A DNA stretch of 64,000 bases from Chloroflexus sp. Y-396-1 (GCF_000516515.1 NZ_KI911784.1:620001-684000); one strand, 5' to 3'. Shown: positions 52,836-62,994, counted from the first letter of the stretch. Notes: generated by a model from the letters alone, not told the origin. Translations and numbers: made by a program.

Positions 52836-52890
52836 ATAGGTTATTGAGCTGACGCGCCGGTGTCGCTATTGTCGGTTCGAGGTGGATGCT

Positions 52891-53697
52891 ATGCAAGAGG
52901 TTGATCAACTCAGATCGCCGATAGTCAGGCACCTTCGCGTCAGTCCGCTCGATGTTTATCAACGACTAGTTGATCATTTTGGTCTCCTCTACGGCCCTGC
53001 GGCGCGCCAGCCGTGGTGGCCGATTATTAGTTCTAACCCTCAGCTCGAAATTATTATCGGGGCAGTATTGGTACAACAGACCCGCTGGGAGACGGTTGAA
53101 GATGCGCTGGCGCATCTGTACGAGGCCGGGTTGATTGAGTTAGCGGCTCTGGCCCAGGCCGCGCCTGAATTGGTCGCGACCTTGATCTTTCCATGTGCGT
53201 TCTATCGTCAGAAAGCCAGTGGTCTGGTTGCGCTTGCCAATGCGATCCGGGAACGTTATGGTGACGTGGCAACGATGCTTCGACTGCCAACAGCTACTCT
53301 GCGCGCCGAGTTGCTGACCTTGCCGCGCATTGGGCAAGAGACGGCAGATGTGATTATGCTTTATGCCGGTCAGCATCCCCTGTTTGTTATCGATGCGTAC
53401 ACCCGTCGTATCTTTGGCCGCCTCATGCCAGATCAATTTCCCTGGGAACGGGCTAGTTATCAGCGCGTTCAACATGTTCTTATGTCATGGTTGCCTATCG
53501 ACGCACAATTGTTTGCCGACTTCCATGCTCAACTCAATGAGTTGGCTGTACGTTACTGTTTGAGCCGGCCACGGTGTGATGGACCACCGGCGCGGCGGGT
53601 CTATTCGCGGCAACCGGGCCGGAATAGCTTCCTCGATCGCCACGATGGCTGCCCCCTGCGCCCGGTGTGTGGCTGGTATCAGCAGCATCGGCAATGA
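52891..53697 (+). CDS. endonuclease III-related HhH-GPD protein with split Fe-S motif
   Basis: 268 residues from the ATG at 52891 (GAGG upstream). The HhH-GPD core is clear: LEIIIGAVLVQQTRWETVEDALAHL, HhH hairpin LPRIGQETADVIMLYAG (144-160) and Asp168 in VIDAYTRR. The Lys of bifunctional endonuclease III is replaced by Glu150, as in the COG2231/MagIII group, so a monofunctional base-excision glycosylase is likely. The four Fe-S cysteines are Cys223, Cys229, Cys254 and Cys260. A 22-residue insertion (230-251), encoded by exactly 66 bp flanked by GATGG repeats, separates the second and third. Confidence 0.85.
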   Translation: MQEVDQLRSPIVRHLRVSPLDVYQRLVDHFGLLYGPAARQPWWPIISSNPQLEIIIGAVLVQQTRWETVEDALAHLYEAGLIELAALAQAAPELVATLIFPCAFYRQKASGLVALANAIRERYGDVATMLRLPTATLRAELLTLPRIGQETADVIMLYAGQHPLFVIDAYTRRIFGRLMPDQFPWERASYQRVQHVLMSWLPIDAQLFADFHAQLNELAVRYCLSRPRCDGPPARRVYSRQPGRNSFLDRHDGCPLRPVCGWYQQHRQ

Positions 53698-54082
53698 GGG
53701 TAGAAGCGGACTAGTTTATGAACGTTATACAAGATGTTTGCTATTGTCTGATGGTGTAGATGTGCGTTCTCTCTGAACCTGTGGAAGGCATCGGTTGATC
53801 GAGTTCGTCACGCATTTCAGGTTGTCGCAGATCTCTCAAGCGTGCCCGATCAGCGCTGGCTCTTGTATCACAATCATAGCAGAAAAAATACGAAAGAGAT
53901 ATTTCGCAGGCTTCAGTGGCTTACCGATAGGTGATGGTGATGACCTCTAATAACCTACGTCGAGTTGATTATGGCACTATGAGCGGCTGAAGAACCTTCC
54001 TCCTGATTGACGTGAAGCGCTATCGATCATTAGCAATACCTGTGTTTAATCATGTTTCATTGCTAATCTCGATATTGCGAAT
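53698..54082. other. gene-free stretch
   Basis: About 385 bp before chrA. No convincing coding frame, repeat or hairpin is seen. A TTGACG near 54010 lacks a good -10 at the usual distance. Confidence 0.4.
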
Positions 54083-55261
54083 ATGTTTTCATCACTTTCC
54101 CCACTGTACATCTTTTTGGTCTTTTTACGCCTAGGATTAACGTCATTTGGTGGACCAGTCGCTCATCTGGGCTATTTTCGCGCTGAGCTGGTTGAACGAC
54201 GACGCTGGATTGATGAAGCAACGTATGCCGACCTGATTGCGCTCTGTCAGTTTCTACCGGGTCCGGCCAGCAGTCAGGTAGGGATTGCCATTGGAACGAT
54301 ACGGGCTGGTCTGTTCGGTGGTTTGGCAGCCTGGCTCGGTTTTACTTTACCGTCAGCATTGCTCATGATTGGGTTCGCTTACGGAGTAACGTTGCTCGGC
54401 GATCCGGCCAGTGGCTGGTTGCGTGGTCTGAAAGTAGTTGTCGTCGCAGTAGTAGCACAGGCAGTCTGGCAGATGGCGCAACGGCTGTGTCCGGATCGGT
54501 TGCGAGCAAGCATGGCGATTGTTGCCGCTGTGATTATGGTAATCTGGTCAGATGCGCGCGTTCAATTGATAGTGATAACGCTTAGTGGACTTATCGGTTG
54601 GCGTTTTCTAAAACTCAACGGGATTGGTAGCTCCATCATTAAATCACCAGTAACACCGCGTACTGGCCTGATCTTTGGCGTGCTCTTTACCGGTTTACTG
54701 GTCGGGGCGTTGCTGGTTCCTGCACTTAATGTTCATCCGACGCTTACGCTGTTAGCCGGCATGGTGCGTACTGGCTCACTCGTATTCGGAGGTGGGCACG
54801 TCGTTTTGCCGCTGCTTGAACCGGTAGTAGTAGAGTCTGGTTTGCTAAACGCCGAAACCTTCATCGCCGGTTATGGTGCTGCACAGGCTGTGCCAGGGCC
54901 ATTACTGAGTTTTAGCGCGTATATTGGGACGGTTGTGGCTGCACCGCCTGGTGGGTGGCTCGGTGGAGTGTTAACGCTCATTGCAATCTTTCTCCCCTCT
55001 TTTCTGCTGGTCTGGATGGCGTTACCGTTTTGGGCCGCATTACGTGCTCGATCAGATGCTCAGGCCGCGCTGGCCGGTATCAATGCCGCTGTGGTTGGGA
55101 TTTTGCTGGCGGCACTATACCAACCGGTGATAACCAGTGCGATTCGTGATCCGGTTGATGTTGCCCTTGCTTTAGCTGCATTTGCCGCCCTACACCTCTG
55201 GTATATCCCACCGTGGTTGGTTGTCTTCGCCTGTGCGCTTATCGGCGCAATCAGGGGTTGA
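54083..55261 (+). CDS. chrA: chromate transporter ChrA family
   Basis: This 392-residue protein is the fused two-domain (long-chain) CHR type. The first repeat has RLGLTSFGGPVAHLGYFRAELVERRRWIDEATYADLIALCQFLPGPASSQVGIAIG. The second, from about residue 220, has MVRTGSLVFGGGHVVLPLLEPVVVESGLLNAETFIAGYGAAQAVPGPLLSFSAYIG. Each half carries about six hydrophobic segments. ChrA exports chromate driven by the proton motive force; some members may carry other anions. No clear Shine-Dalgarno precedes the ATG. No chrB regulator is adjacent. Confidence 0.93.
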   Translation: MFSSLSPLYIFLVFLRLGLTSFGGPVAHLGYFRAELVERRRWIDEATYADLIALCQFLPGPASSQVGIAIGTIRAGLFGGLAAWLGFTLPSALLMIGFAYGVTLLGDPASGWLRGLKVVVVAVVAQAVWQMAQRLCPDRLRASMAIVAAVIMVIWSDARVQLIVITLSGLIGWRFLKLNGIGSSIIKSPVTPRTGLIFGVLFTGLLVGALLVPALNVHPTLTLLAGMVRTGSLVFGGGHVVLPLLEPVVVESGLLNAETFIAGYGAAQAVPGPLLSFSAYIGTVVAAPPGGWLGGVLTLIAIFLPSFLLVWMALPFWAALRARSDAQAALAGINAAVVGILLAALYQPVITSAIRDPVDVALALAAFAALHLWYIPPWLVVFACALIGAIRG

Positions 55262-55294
55262 GGAGTCTCCTGACATCAGACGGTGGTGGTATGG

Positions 55295-56146
55295 TCAATC
55301 TACCCAACGCATAATCTCGGCGACAGCAGTCTGATCGACCGGTTTCTGTAGCCGTTGAATGGCAGTCCGTAGCCGTTCGATCTGTTCGGCAGAGGGAACG
55401 GTGCTGCGCTGGTTGAGCCAGCGATTCAGTGCTTCTACGTATAGCATTGTCAGATCGGTTGGCCCGCTTGCCAGCGGAATCAATTCGGCAAGTGTCGTTT
55501 GCAGACGATTGCGCGCCGCCGACCAATCAATGACGTCGGGCATTGTCTGGAGCGCATCGAGCAGACGTAGGGCCTGATTGCATATCGTCTCGCGCGCTGA
55601 TGGCGAGGTCGGAGGTTGTTGTGGTAAAGCTGTTGGCGGAGGTGGTGATAGCTCCTCGTTAGAAGGTGTTCCACCGTAGAGAACGGATTGTATCCGCTCG
55701 AAGCCAGCTTTTAGCAACTGCTCCATTTCACGACTGTAGTGTAGCCAGGCGCCGATCTGCATCCCGGCGGGGTCGGGAATATCACGATTGCGTCCGGCTA
55801 GTTCACCGAGTGAAAAGACTGTCGCCTGTGGATACCGACCACGTAGAACACGAGCGATGCCGCTGTCTACCGCAATCAGCACGTTTGCAGAAGTGGCTAA
55901 GTCATCGGTCAGTGAACGGGCAAGGTGATCATCCAGCGATAATCCCAATACAGCCAGCGCATCACGAGCTGTCGGTTGCAGCGGTTCATTGTCGTGACCA
56001 ACCACGCCAGCCGAAGCGATCTGCCACGTTTGACCGTGCTCCTGAGCTAGGCGACGGAGCAGGGCAACGGCGATTGGCGCCCGCCCAGTATCAGCAGCGC
56101 CTACGATCAAGACAACCGGTACCGGAGAAGGATTCTGTTGCTGCAT
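55295..56146 (-). CDS. low-molecular-weight phosphatase fold, catalytic Cys lost
   Basis: The N-terminal ~150 of 283 residues follow the LMW-PTP/arsenate-reductase fold: VVLIVGAADTGRAPIAVALLRRL, then IASAGV, ARDALAVLGLSLDDHLARSLTDD, and the DP loop DIPDPAG (about 115-121). The P-loop, normally V-C-x-G-N-x-C-R-S-P, reads VGAADTGRAP, so the nucleophile Cys is Gly16 while Arg22 remains. The protein cannot use the usual phosphocysteine mechanism. A Pro-rich linker (about 163-183) leads to a helical C-terminal domain of unknown family. It may bind phospho-ligands without cleaving them; that is inference. Confidence 0.78.
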   Translation of the reverse strand: MQQQNPSPVPVVLIVGAADTGRAPIAVALLRRLAQEHGQTWQIASAGVVGHDNEPLQPTARDALAVLGLSLDDHLARSLTDDLATSANVLIAVDSGIARVLRGRYPQATVFSLGELAGRNRDIPDPAGMQIGAWLHYSREMEQLLKAGFERIQSVLYGGTPSNEELSPPPPTALPQQPPTSPSARETICNQALRLLDALQTMPDVIDWSAARNRLQTTLAELIPLASGPTDLTMLYVEALNRWLNQRSTVPSAEQIERLRTAIQRLQKPVDQTAVAEIMRWVD

Positions 56147-56427
56147 ACGTGTTCTGTCGCGATTGATTCACCCGCACACTACGCGCATTCTACCATAAAG
56201 CAGCGCATTCGCATTTGACCGATTGCGTGAGTTGTGGTATTGTGCTGCCGTTCCTGTATCGATGACGATGAAGGAACTTTACATTCGTACACCACGCTGT
56301 GTACGAGAATGCTCTCCGCAACAGGACCAGGATCGTCCTGTTTCTCGTCGCACCACCCTGCGACGATGTGATTCCGCGTTGAATGGCGTATGTCTATGAC
56401 CAGGACAACGCCCGGAGGAACAATTGC

Positions 56428-57564
56428 ATGTTGATGCATTCGACGTGTCGGCGCTGCGCTCTCTTTGTGCTGGGCTGGCTGATCGCCGGAATGCTTTCGC
56501 TTCTTGTGCAACCGACTCCCGTTCTTGCCGTGCCCTCGCTCGTTTTACCTACTCCACCCGGCGAACCCTGGCGTATCATCCAAGGCTATGCATGTGGCAC
56601 CCACAATGGTTGGGATCGCTACTCGCTTGATCTAGCTCAGGTAAATGGGCCAACATATAACGCGCCGATTCGCGCTGCGGCTGCCGGTACACTCTGGCAT
56701 TGGGAGTCACGTAGTGGAACGATTATTCTGGCCCACGGGAACAACTTCTTCACGATGTATACCCATCTCAGTCGTCCGGTAACGACCGAGCGTGGGTTTG
56801 CTTTTGCGGTTGGTGATCTGGTGGGGTATGCCGGTGATCGAGGTTCACCTGGTATTCCTCATTTGCACTTCACAGCGTTTACAGCAGCCGCTAACGGTTG
56901 GAGTCAACGGCAATCGGTACCGCTGCGGTTTGCCGAAGGCTACGATTTACCAGAGATAGGCGGTTGCAATCAGCATGGTGGCAAAATATTAACCGCGATG
57001 GCCTTGCAAGACCCGTCAATCACCTTTACCAGTGAAGGACAACCAGGTGGGTGGTACAACGTTGATCATCAGATTGACTTCAGCGTGGCCTGGGGCGGCG
57101 GCGGGTTGAGCCAGGCCTGGAATGCTGAACCACCTGCCGATGCGCCGATGTTCCCCGGTGCATTTGATGGCTATGCACGATTGGCCGATATGGGTGAGGG
57201 ATGGCATACGCTCTACGTGCGAGCGTGGGGACCTGATGGCCGCCAGACGCTGGCAAGCTATGGGCCAGTTGGATACGATATTTCACCACCAACGCTCGAT
57301 ACAGCTCCGGTAGAGCTACGACTTACCCGTTTACAGCCGACCAGTGTGACATGGCCAGCAGCGAGTGATGACTTGTCCGGGGTGGCCGGTTATCGCGTCT
57401 ATCTTGGGCCAGACCCGGCGGGCGAGAGTGAGTGGTTTGTTACGGAACCAGTATTGACGCCGCCACCGTTAACGCCTGGCGTGTACGTGCTGCGTGTGAA
57501 ACCGCTTGATAATGCAGGTAATATCGGGACGTGGCAAACCGTTGCGACGGTGATCGTTGAGTAA
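56428..57564 (+). CDS. secreted M23-family metallopeptidase
   Basis: The start is the ATG at 56428 behind GGAGG. The 378-residue protein has a signal peptide (about 1-35, ending VLAVPS). An M23/LytM-like domain follows, with GTHNGWDRYSLDL holding the first zinc His and Asp, GTIILAHGNNFFTMYTHL, and the HLHF second zinc motif. The C-terminus is a beta-sandwich of Fn3-like type with DDLSGVAGYRVYLGPDP and LRVKPLDNAGNIGTW. M23 enzymes cut peptidoglycan cross-links or interpeptide bridges. A YkuD L,D-transpeptidase is encoded convergently next to it. Confidence 0.88.
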   Translation: MLMHSTCRRCALFVLGWLIAGMLSLLVQPTPVLAVPSLVLPTPPGEPWRIIQGYACGTHNGWDRYSLDLAQVNGPTYNAPIRAAAAGTLWHWESRSGTIILAHGNNFFTMYTHLSRPVTTERGFAFAVGDLVGYAGDRGSPGIPHLHFTAFTAAANGWSQRQSVPLRFAEGYDLPEIGGCNQHGGKILTAMALQDPSITFTSEGQPGGWYNVDHQIDFSVAWGGGGLSQAWNAEPPADAPMFPGAFDGYARLADMGEGWHTLYVRAWGPDGRQTLASYGPVGYDISPPTLDTAPVELRLTRLQPTSVTWPAASDDLSGVAGYRVYLGPDPAGESEWFVTEPVLTPPPLTPGVYVLRVKPLDNAGNIGTWQTVATVIVE

Positions 57565-57626
57565 TTATACGCTAGCCCCACCTCCACTTGTGGGATATAG
57601 TAGTGATCGTTCCATACGATACGGGG

Positions 57627-57650
57627 GTACAGCGCGCTGCGCCCCTACAT
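57627..57650. repeat. single copy of the GCGCTGCGCC repeat
   Basis: GTACAGCGCGCTGCGCCCC.. ending TACAT matches the core of the repeats at 12331-12678. It lies in the ~200-bp gap between convergent M23 and YkuD genes, where no other feature is seen. Confidence 0.45.
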
Positions 57651-57770
57651 GGCGTATACGTCATCACAACGACCAGGACTGGTGTGTTCCGGTCACCGTG
57701 CTCGTCACCGCATCGGTTCGGTAGACGGATTTCAAACCTTCCTTCGCTGGCAGATCACCGGGTTACCACG

Positions 57771-58913
57771 TTACCGCCGTACAGTCACCGGAGTGCCGAC
57801 CGGCGCCCAATCGTAGAGCCAGGCGGCTGCTTTAAGCGGTAAGTTGATGCAACCGTGGCTCCGGCGTATACCGGTACCGAATTGATTGTGCCAGTATGTT
57901 CCGTGCAAGGCTACGCCGCCGACAATATACATCGCGTGGGGAACACGCGGCACGACCCAGCATTCACCGCCGGCGCAGCCACGCATGGTCTGTTCGCGCA
58001 CCTTGGCGTAAATGCTGAAATACCCTGTCGGTGTGTTAAACCCATCGCGTCCGGTGGAGACGGGGGCGTCGAAGATGATCCGGTCACCTTCAAGGGCATA
58101 AAGCCACTGGTCACTGAGATCGATAATGATCTGCTTACCGGTATGGCTGGTCGGTGGTGGTTTGGGGGTCGCAGGCTTGCTCACCGGTGTGGAGGTCGGC
58201 ACAGCGGCAGGTGGTACTGTAGCCGACGGCGACGGAGCGGCAGGGAGTGTGATTTGCGGTTGACCGTTGGCATCGACCGGAATCGCATTGTTTGCCGGAA
58301 CTGGTCGCAGATCGATGCCACGCAAGCGGGCCAGATCGCGACCCAGATCACCGATCTGAATTGAATGGGTTGCATTTGTTGCACGTGGATCGATTTCCAA
58401 CCTGGCACGTTCAAAATATTGAACGAGTCGCAGCGTGCCGCCAACATATTCCCACCGTGGTTCGCTGATCGGTAAGCCAAAAACATCAACGGCACCATAC
58501 ATCTCCCAGAACGTAAGAAATGGCGCACCGAGGGTATAGCCGGTTTCGGCAAACCAGCGCCGATCAGGTGACTCGCGTGCAGTCTTGGTGGGTGGCGGAA
58601 ACGATTTCCCCAGTGCAGCAACATACTCAGCGCCGACCCGCCCGCGTAAAATGGCATTGTTATAGGCAGGATGAAGTTCAAGGCGCCCGCGCTCAAAATA
58701 CTGAACAATCAGATCACCATCACGAAAAGGTGCGCTGATGGGTTGACCAAGAGTCAATGCTCCTTCACTTGACCTCCAGGCGGTCAGAAAACCATACGTG
58801 TCGTCAAGGCGCTGACCGGTCGCAACGAAATAGAGCGCATTGCTCTGGGCATGCAATGGCATCGCTGCTAACGCCAGCATCATGCCTATTACCCATCCAA
58901 GGAATCGCATCAT
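57771..58913 (-). CDS. YkuD-family L,D-transpeptidase
   Basis: This 380-residue protein has a signal peptide (1-22, ending LHAQS). Two repeats of a ~75-residue module follow, each built around L-G-x-P-I-S and VQYFER(G/A)RLE (about 30-105 and 110-195). A Pro/Thr-rich linker (about 220-250) leads to the YkuD domain with KQIIIDLSDQWLYAL, GYFSIYAKV and the active-site HGTYWHNQFGTGIRRSHGCINL containing the Cys. L,D-transpeptidases make 3-3 cross-links or attach proteins to the wall. The start has GGAGCAAAGCG upstream. Confidence 0.92.
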   Translation of the reverse strand: MMRFLGWVIGMMLALAAMPLHAQSNALYFVATGQRLDDTYGFLTAWRSSEGALTLGQPISAPFRDGDLIVQYFERGRLELHPAYNNAILRGRVGAEYVAALGKSFPPPTKTARESPDRRWFAETGYTLGAPFLTFWEMYGAVDVFGLPISEPRWEYVGGTLRLVQYFERARLEIDPRATNATHSIQIGDLGRDLARLRGIDLRPVPANNAIPVDANGQPQITLPAAPSPSATVPPAAVPTSTPVSKPATPKPPPTSHTGKQIIIDLSDQWLYALEGDRIIFDAPVSTGRDGFNTPTGYFSIYAKVREQTMRGCAGGECWVVPRVPHAMYIVGGVALHGTYWHNQFGTGIRRSHGCINLPLKAAAWLYDWAPVGTPVTVRR

Positions 58914-58988
58914 CGCTTTGCTCCATTTAAGACGCGAATCTTGCTTTCATTATACTGCTCACCAATCCTAAATTTAGATTAAAAAAGA

Positions 58989-59016
58989 GCACCCCTCCAT
59001 CACGATGGAGGGGTGC
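58989..59016 (-). terminator. intrinsic terminator of clpC
   Basis: A perfect 12-bp GC-rich stem (GCACCCCTCCAT and its complement) with a CACG/CGTG tetraloop is followed on the minus strand by CTCTTTTTT. It lies 24 bp after the clpC stop. Confidence 0.92.
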
Positions 59017-59039
59017 TTCCAATGCACGAATGTCAAATG

Positions 59040-61541
59040 TTATACTAGGGCCGGACTTTCTTCAACCTTTTCCTGATCGATCTCACGTTGCGAGCGTAAG
59101 CGTAACTGATCCTCAAACGTATCGACGATCACGGTATCACCGTCACGGAACTGACCAGAGAGCAAACCTTCAGCCAGTGGATCTTCGATCAGATTCGTAA
59201 TAACTCGTCGCAAAGGTCGAGCGCCAAAGGCCGGATCATAGCCACGGCGGGCGAGAAACTCGAGCGCATCGGGCTGTACCACCAACTTGATCTGATGCTC
59301 ATCGAGCTGAGCCTGTACGCGCTTGAGCATCAACTGAGTAATCGACTGAATCTCCTCCGTTGTAAGCGGATGGAAGATAATAGTGGCGTCGATCCGGTTA
59401 AGAAACTCTGGCCGGAAGAGCATCCTGAGCGACTCCTCCACTTTACGCCGCATATCGTTCTGATCGATTTCGGCAGCATTACTGCCAAACCCGATCCGTG
59501 ATGCACGTCGGATGTGCTCCGTCCCGACGTTGCTGGTCATAATGATAATCGTGTTGCGGAAGTCCACTCGTCGCCCTTTGCCGTCAGTCAGGTGACCATC
59601 TTCAAGCACCTGGAGCAGCAGATTAAAGGCATCGGGATGGGCCTTCTCGATCTCATCGAACAGTACTACGCTATACGGCTTCCGGCGTACTGCATCGGTC
59701 AATTGCCCACCTTCACCATAGCCAATATAGCCGGGCGGCGAACCAACCAACCGCGAGGTGGTATGGCGCTCCTGGAACTCCGACATATCGATCTTTATCA
59801 GCGCCTCTTCGGTACCGAACATAAACTCAGCTAGTGCCTTCGCCAGCTCAGTCTTACCAACACCGGTGGGACCGAGGAAGATGAAGCTCCCAATCGGGCG
59901 CTTCGGATCCTTCAAACCGGCGCGAGCACGGCGTACCGCTTTCGAGATAGTCACAATAGCCTCGTGCTGACCGACAATGCGGCTGTGGAGGAATTCCTCC
60001 ATGTGCATCAGGCGCTGCGTCTCATTACCGGTCAGGCGGGTCACCGGCACACCGGTCCACATCCCAACAACCTCAGCGATGTCCTCTTCGGTAACGTATG
60101 GCCGCTCGTAACGTTCATTGCTGCGGGTGCCTAATTCGGCTTCGATCTCCTGAATGCGCATAAGCATCCGCTCTTCGCGCTCTTTCAGGTCGTTAGCCAG
60201 TTCAAACTGCTGATCCTCAAGCGCTGCTTCACGTTCTTTCCGTAGCGCTTCCAGGCCGCGCAGGGCATCGCGCAGCCGCGGCGGGGTAGCCGAGCGATAC
60301 ATCCGAACCCGCGAAGCCGCCTCGTCAATCAAGTCAATCGCCTTATCGGGCAGTTGCCGGTCTGGAACATAGCGTGCCGACAACACGGCCGCCGCCCGAA
60401 TTGCCTCATCGCTGATCTGTAACTGATGGAAGTCTTCGTAGCGCGACTTGATACCGCGCAATATCTGAATCGTATCTTCAATCGATGGTTCTTCGACCAT
60501 CACCGGCTGGAAGCGGCGTTCCAGAGCAGCATCACGCTCGATATACTTGCGATACTCATCGAGCGTTGTTGCACCGATCGTCTGCAACTCACCACGTGAC
60601 AAGGCCGGCTTGAGAATATTAGCTGCATCAAGCGTACCCTCTGCGCCACCGGCGCCAATAATCGTGTGGAACTCATCGATGAAGAGGATGCAGCGCGACT
60701 CCTTAATCTCGTCGATCACCCGCTTCAGACGTTCTTCAAACTGACCACGATACTTGGTACCGGCAACCAGTGCACCCATATCGAGCGTCACCACGCGCTT
60801 GCCCTTGATACTGTCGGGCACATCACCCTGCACAATGCGCTGCGCCAGTCCCTCAACAATTGCCGTCTTACCCACACCAGGTTCGCCAATCAGCGCCGGG
60901 TTATTCTTGGTGCGGCGCGAGAGAATCTGGATGACGCGCTCGATTTCATGTTGGCGACCGATGATCGGATCAAGGCGACCCTGCTCGGCCATTTCAGTCA
61001 AGTCGGTACCAAGCGCATCAAGATACGGTGTCTTCGATTGACGCTGGGTTGTGGTTGTGCCAGGCGCTGTCCGTGTTTCGCCGGTTGTACCGGTCGTACC
61101 ATGACGGAGTACGCGCATCACTTGGTTCCGCACCTGTTCAAGTGATACGCCCAGAATGTCGAGGACGCCGGTTGCCACGCCTTCACCATTGCGCACCAGA
61201 CCAAGCAGCAGATGCTCGGTGCCGATATAGTGGTGGTTGAGGCGATTTGCCTCTTCGATAGCGTATTTAATCACCTTTTGCGCACGGGCGGTCAATTCTT
61301 GGTCGGTGACCATGGTGCTTTCGCCAGAACCGACGATAAACTCAACCGCACTGCGTGCTTGCGGGAGCTTCACCCCTAGCTCGTCGAGCACGCGAGCTGC
61401 GATACCTTCGCTCTCGCGAATCAGACCGAGCAGAATATGCTCGGTACCAATATATGGATGATTGAATGCACGTGCCTCTTCGGCTGCCAGTTGCAACACT
61501 TGCTTGGCACGTTTGGTGAATTTGCTGTACAGGTCAGACAT
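59040..61541 (-). CDS. clpC: ATP-dependent Clp protease ATPase subunit ClpC
   Basis: ClpC is a Hsp100 unfoldase that feeds ClpP. The ATG at 61541 (GGAG upstream) is preferred over GTG 61553, giving 833 residues. Two Clp-N repeats (1-150) are followed by AAA1 with [13 protein letters not shown] and [17 protein letters not shown]-type middle domain ([24 protein letters not shown], about 425-455) leads to AAA2 with [14 protein letters not shown] and [10 protein letters not shown] and a D2-small domain ending [18 protein letters not shown]. Known ClpC cofactor genes (ctsR, mcsA, mcsB) are not adjacent. It follows the S1-protein gene. Confidence 0.96.
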   Translation of the reverse strand: MSDLYSKFTKRAKQVLQLAAEEARAFNHPYIGTEHILLGLIRESEGIAARVLDELGVKLPQARSAVEFIVGSGESTMVTDQELTARAQKVIKYAIEEANRLNHHYIGTEHLLLGLVRNGEGVATGVLDILGVSLEQVRNQVMRVLRHGTTGTTGETRTAPGTTTTQRQSKTPYLDALGTDLTEMAEQGRLDPIIGRQHEIERVIQILSRRTKNNPALIGEPGVGKTAIVEGLAQRIVQGDVPDSIKGKRVVTLDMGALVAGTKYRGQFEERLKRVIDEIKESRCILFIDEFHTIIGAGGAEGTLDAANILKPALSRGELQTIGATTLDEYRKYIERDAALERRFQPVMVEEPSIEDTIQILRGIKSRYEDFHQLQISDEAIRAAAVLSARYVPDRQLPDKAIDLIDEAASRVRMYRSATPPRLRDALRGLEALRKEREAALEDQQFELANDLKEREERMLMRIQEIEAELGTRSNERYERPYVTEEDIAEVVGMWTGVPVTRLTGNETQRLMHMEEFLHSRIVGQHEAIVTISKAVRRARAGLKDPKRPIGSFIFLGPTGVGKTELAKALAEFMFGTEEALIKIDMSEFQERHTTSRLVGSPPGYIGYGEGGQLTDAVRRKPYSVVLFDEIEKAHPDAFNLLLQVLEDGHLTDGKGRRVDFRNTIIIMTSNVGTEHIRRASRIGFGSNAAEIDQNDMRRKVEESLRMLFRPEFLNRIDATIIFHPLTTEEIQSITQLMLKRVQAQLDEHQIKLVVQPDALEFLARRGYDPAFGARPLRRVITNLIEDPLAEGLLSGQFRDGDTVIVDTFEDQLRLRSQREIDQEKVEESPALV

Positions 61542-61633
61542 ACGATTCTCCACTCGTTCAATTGGAGGAAACGGCTACATATTGCTCAACAAACCGGGGA
61601 TAGTAACCATAGTTATAGTTATTGCGATACTCC

Positions 61634-61665
61634 TGACCATCCACGAGCGCCATCGTGGTTGGTCA
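61634..61665 (-). promoter_or_regulatory. hairpin between the S1-protein gene and clpC
   Basis: A 13-bp stem with one mismatch (TGACCATCCACGA / TCGTGGTTGGTCA) and a 6-nt loop lies 11 bp after the S1-gene stop. No U-run follows, so it may be an attenuator, processing site or clpC leader structure. Confidence 0.5.
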
Positions 61666-61675
61666 GCCACCACCA

Positions 61676-62875
61676 CTAGTCAGCCTCCTCCGCTTGCTCA
61701 CTACTCTCGGTCGGCTCGTGGTGGAGACGGAGACTCAAGCCGATGCGTTTACGGGCTGGATCAATCCGAATAATTCGCGCCTGCACCACTTGACCTTCAC
61801 TTAATACCTCGCGCGGATGCTGAATCCGCTCGTCGCCAATTTCTGAAATATGGATCAACCCCTCTACCCCATCTTCAATACGGGCAAAGGCACCGAACGA
61901 TGCCAGTTGGGTAATCGTTCCTTCAACAATCTGGCCTAACTGGTACCGTTCAGCTACTTTCGTCCACGGTTCGCTCTGGGTGCGTTTAATCGAAAGTGCG
62001 ATCCGTTTGCGTTCGTGATCGATGCTAAGGATCGAGACTTTTACCTTATCACCGACCTTCAAGATATCGCTGGGATGTTTGACCCGCGACCACGAAATTT
62101 CCGATAGATGGACTAACCCATCAGCACCACCGATATCGACGAAGACGCCGAAGTCGCAAATAGATGAGACGACCCCTTCACGGATGTCACCCTCGCGTAG
62201 GGAATTAAGTAACTCATCCTTCTTGCTCTCACGTGTTTCGGCCAGTGCCTGCCGCTCAGAAAGGATGAGACGGTTCCGATTGCGATTAATCTCAATCACT
62301 TTCAGCGGCAGTTCCACGTTCACCAGCCTCGCCATCTCAGATTGCTTTTGTGCCTCTGAGCTACGGCTAATACTCGACACCTGTGATGCCGGAACAAAGC
62401 CACGTACACCGTCGAGATCGACAAGCAAACCACCCTTGTTATAGTTTTTAACGCGAGCGTAGATAATCTCACCCCGTTCGTAGCGCTCTTGCAATACACG
62501 CCAGCTCTTTTCTTGACGAGCTTTATCAATCGAGAGAATAGCTCGTCCCTCTTTATCTTCTGACTGTACCACAAATACCAAAATGGGATCACCCACCTTA
62601 AGGGCCGCTCGTTCCTCCTCACTGAGGGTTTGCATTTCGCGGCTTGGGATTACCCCTTCGGCCTTAGCGCCAATATCGACCAGGATTTCATCGCGATCAA
62701 TGCGCATGATTCGCCCATCAACCGTGTCGCCGTGTTTAAGATTACGATAGGCGTGCGTTGGATCACGCATGATGACTTCCATCAGCGCCTGATCGCCACG
62801 GTCGAGCAGGTCGTTCAGATCGGGTTTGTGTATGGATTTGTTTTCGTTTTGGTTAACATGATTAAGCTCTTCCAT
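61676..62875 (-). CDS. S1 RNA-binding repeat protein (ribosomal protein S1-like)
   Basis: This 399-residue protein has four S1 repeats: about 48-115 (GDTVDGRIMRIDRDEILVDIGAKAEGVIP), 133-200 (YARVKNYNKGGLLVDLDGVRGFVPASQV), 217-285 (REGVVSSICDFGVFVDIGGADGLVHLSEISW) and 302-370 (VEGTITQLASFGAFARIEDGVEGLIHISEIGD). E. coli S1 has six; four-repeat forms are common outside Proteobacteria. It probably acts in mRNA binding or translation initiation. The acidic tails at both ends are usual. A consensus promoter lies upstream. Confidence 0.9.
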   Translation of the reverse strand: MEELNHVNQNENKSIHKPDLNDLLDRGDQALMEVIMRDPTHAYRNLKHGDTVDGRIMRIDRDEILVDIGAKAEGVIPSREMQTLSEEERAALKVGDPILVFVVQSEDKEGRAILSIDKARQEKSWRVLQERYERGEIIYARVKNYNKGGLLVDLDGVRGFVPASQVSSISRSSEAQKQSEMARLVNVELPLKVIEINRNRNRLILSERQALAETRESKKDELLNSLREGDIREGVVSSICDFGVFVDIGGADGLVHLSEISWSRVKHPSDILKVGDKVKVSILSIDHERKRIALSIKRTQSEPWTKVAERYQLGQIVEGTITQLASFGAFARIEDGVEGLIHISEIGDERIQHPREVLSEGQVVQARIIRIDPARKRIGLSLRLHHEPTESSEQAEEAD

Positions 62876-62943
62876 GAGAAATCCCTGCGCAGAAGCAGCA
62901 GCGCGCTATTCGACGGGGCTTGGTCGGAGCGATTCGTAAAGAT

Positions 62944-62972
62944 ATTATACGTCGGGCTGATGTAAAACGCAA
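62944..62972 (-). promoter_or_regulatory. promoter of the S1-protein gene
   Basis: On the minus strand, TTGCGT (62967-62972) and TATAAT (62944-62949) have a 17-bp spacer and lie about 70 bp before the ATG. Confidence 0.65.
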
Positions 62973-62994
62973 GGTTTCAGGATACTGTGTTGGA

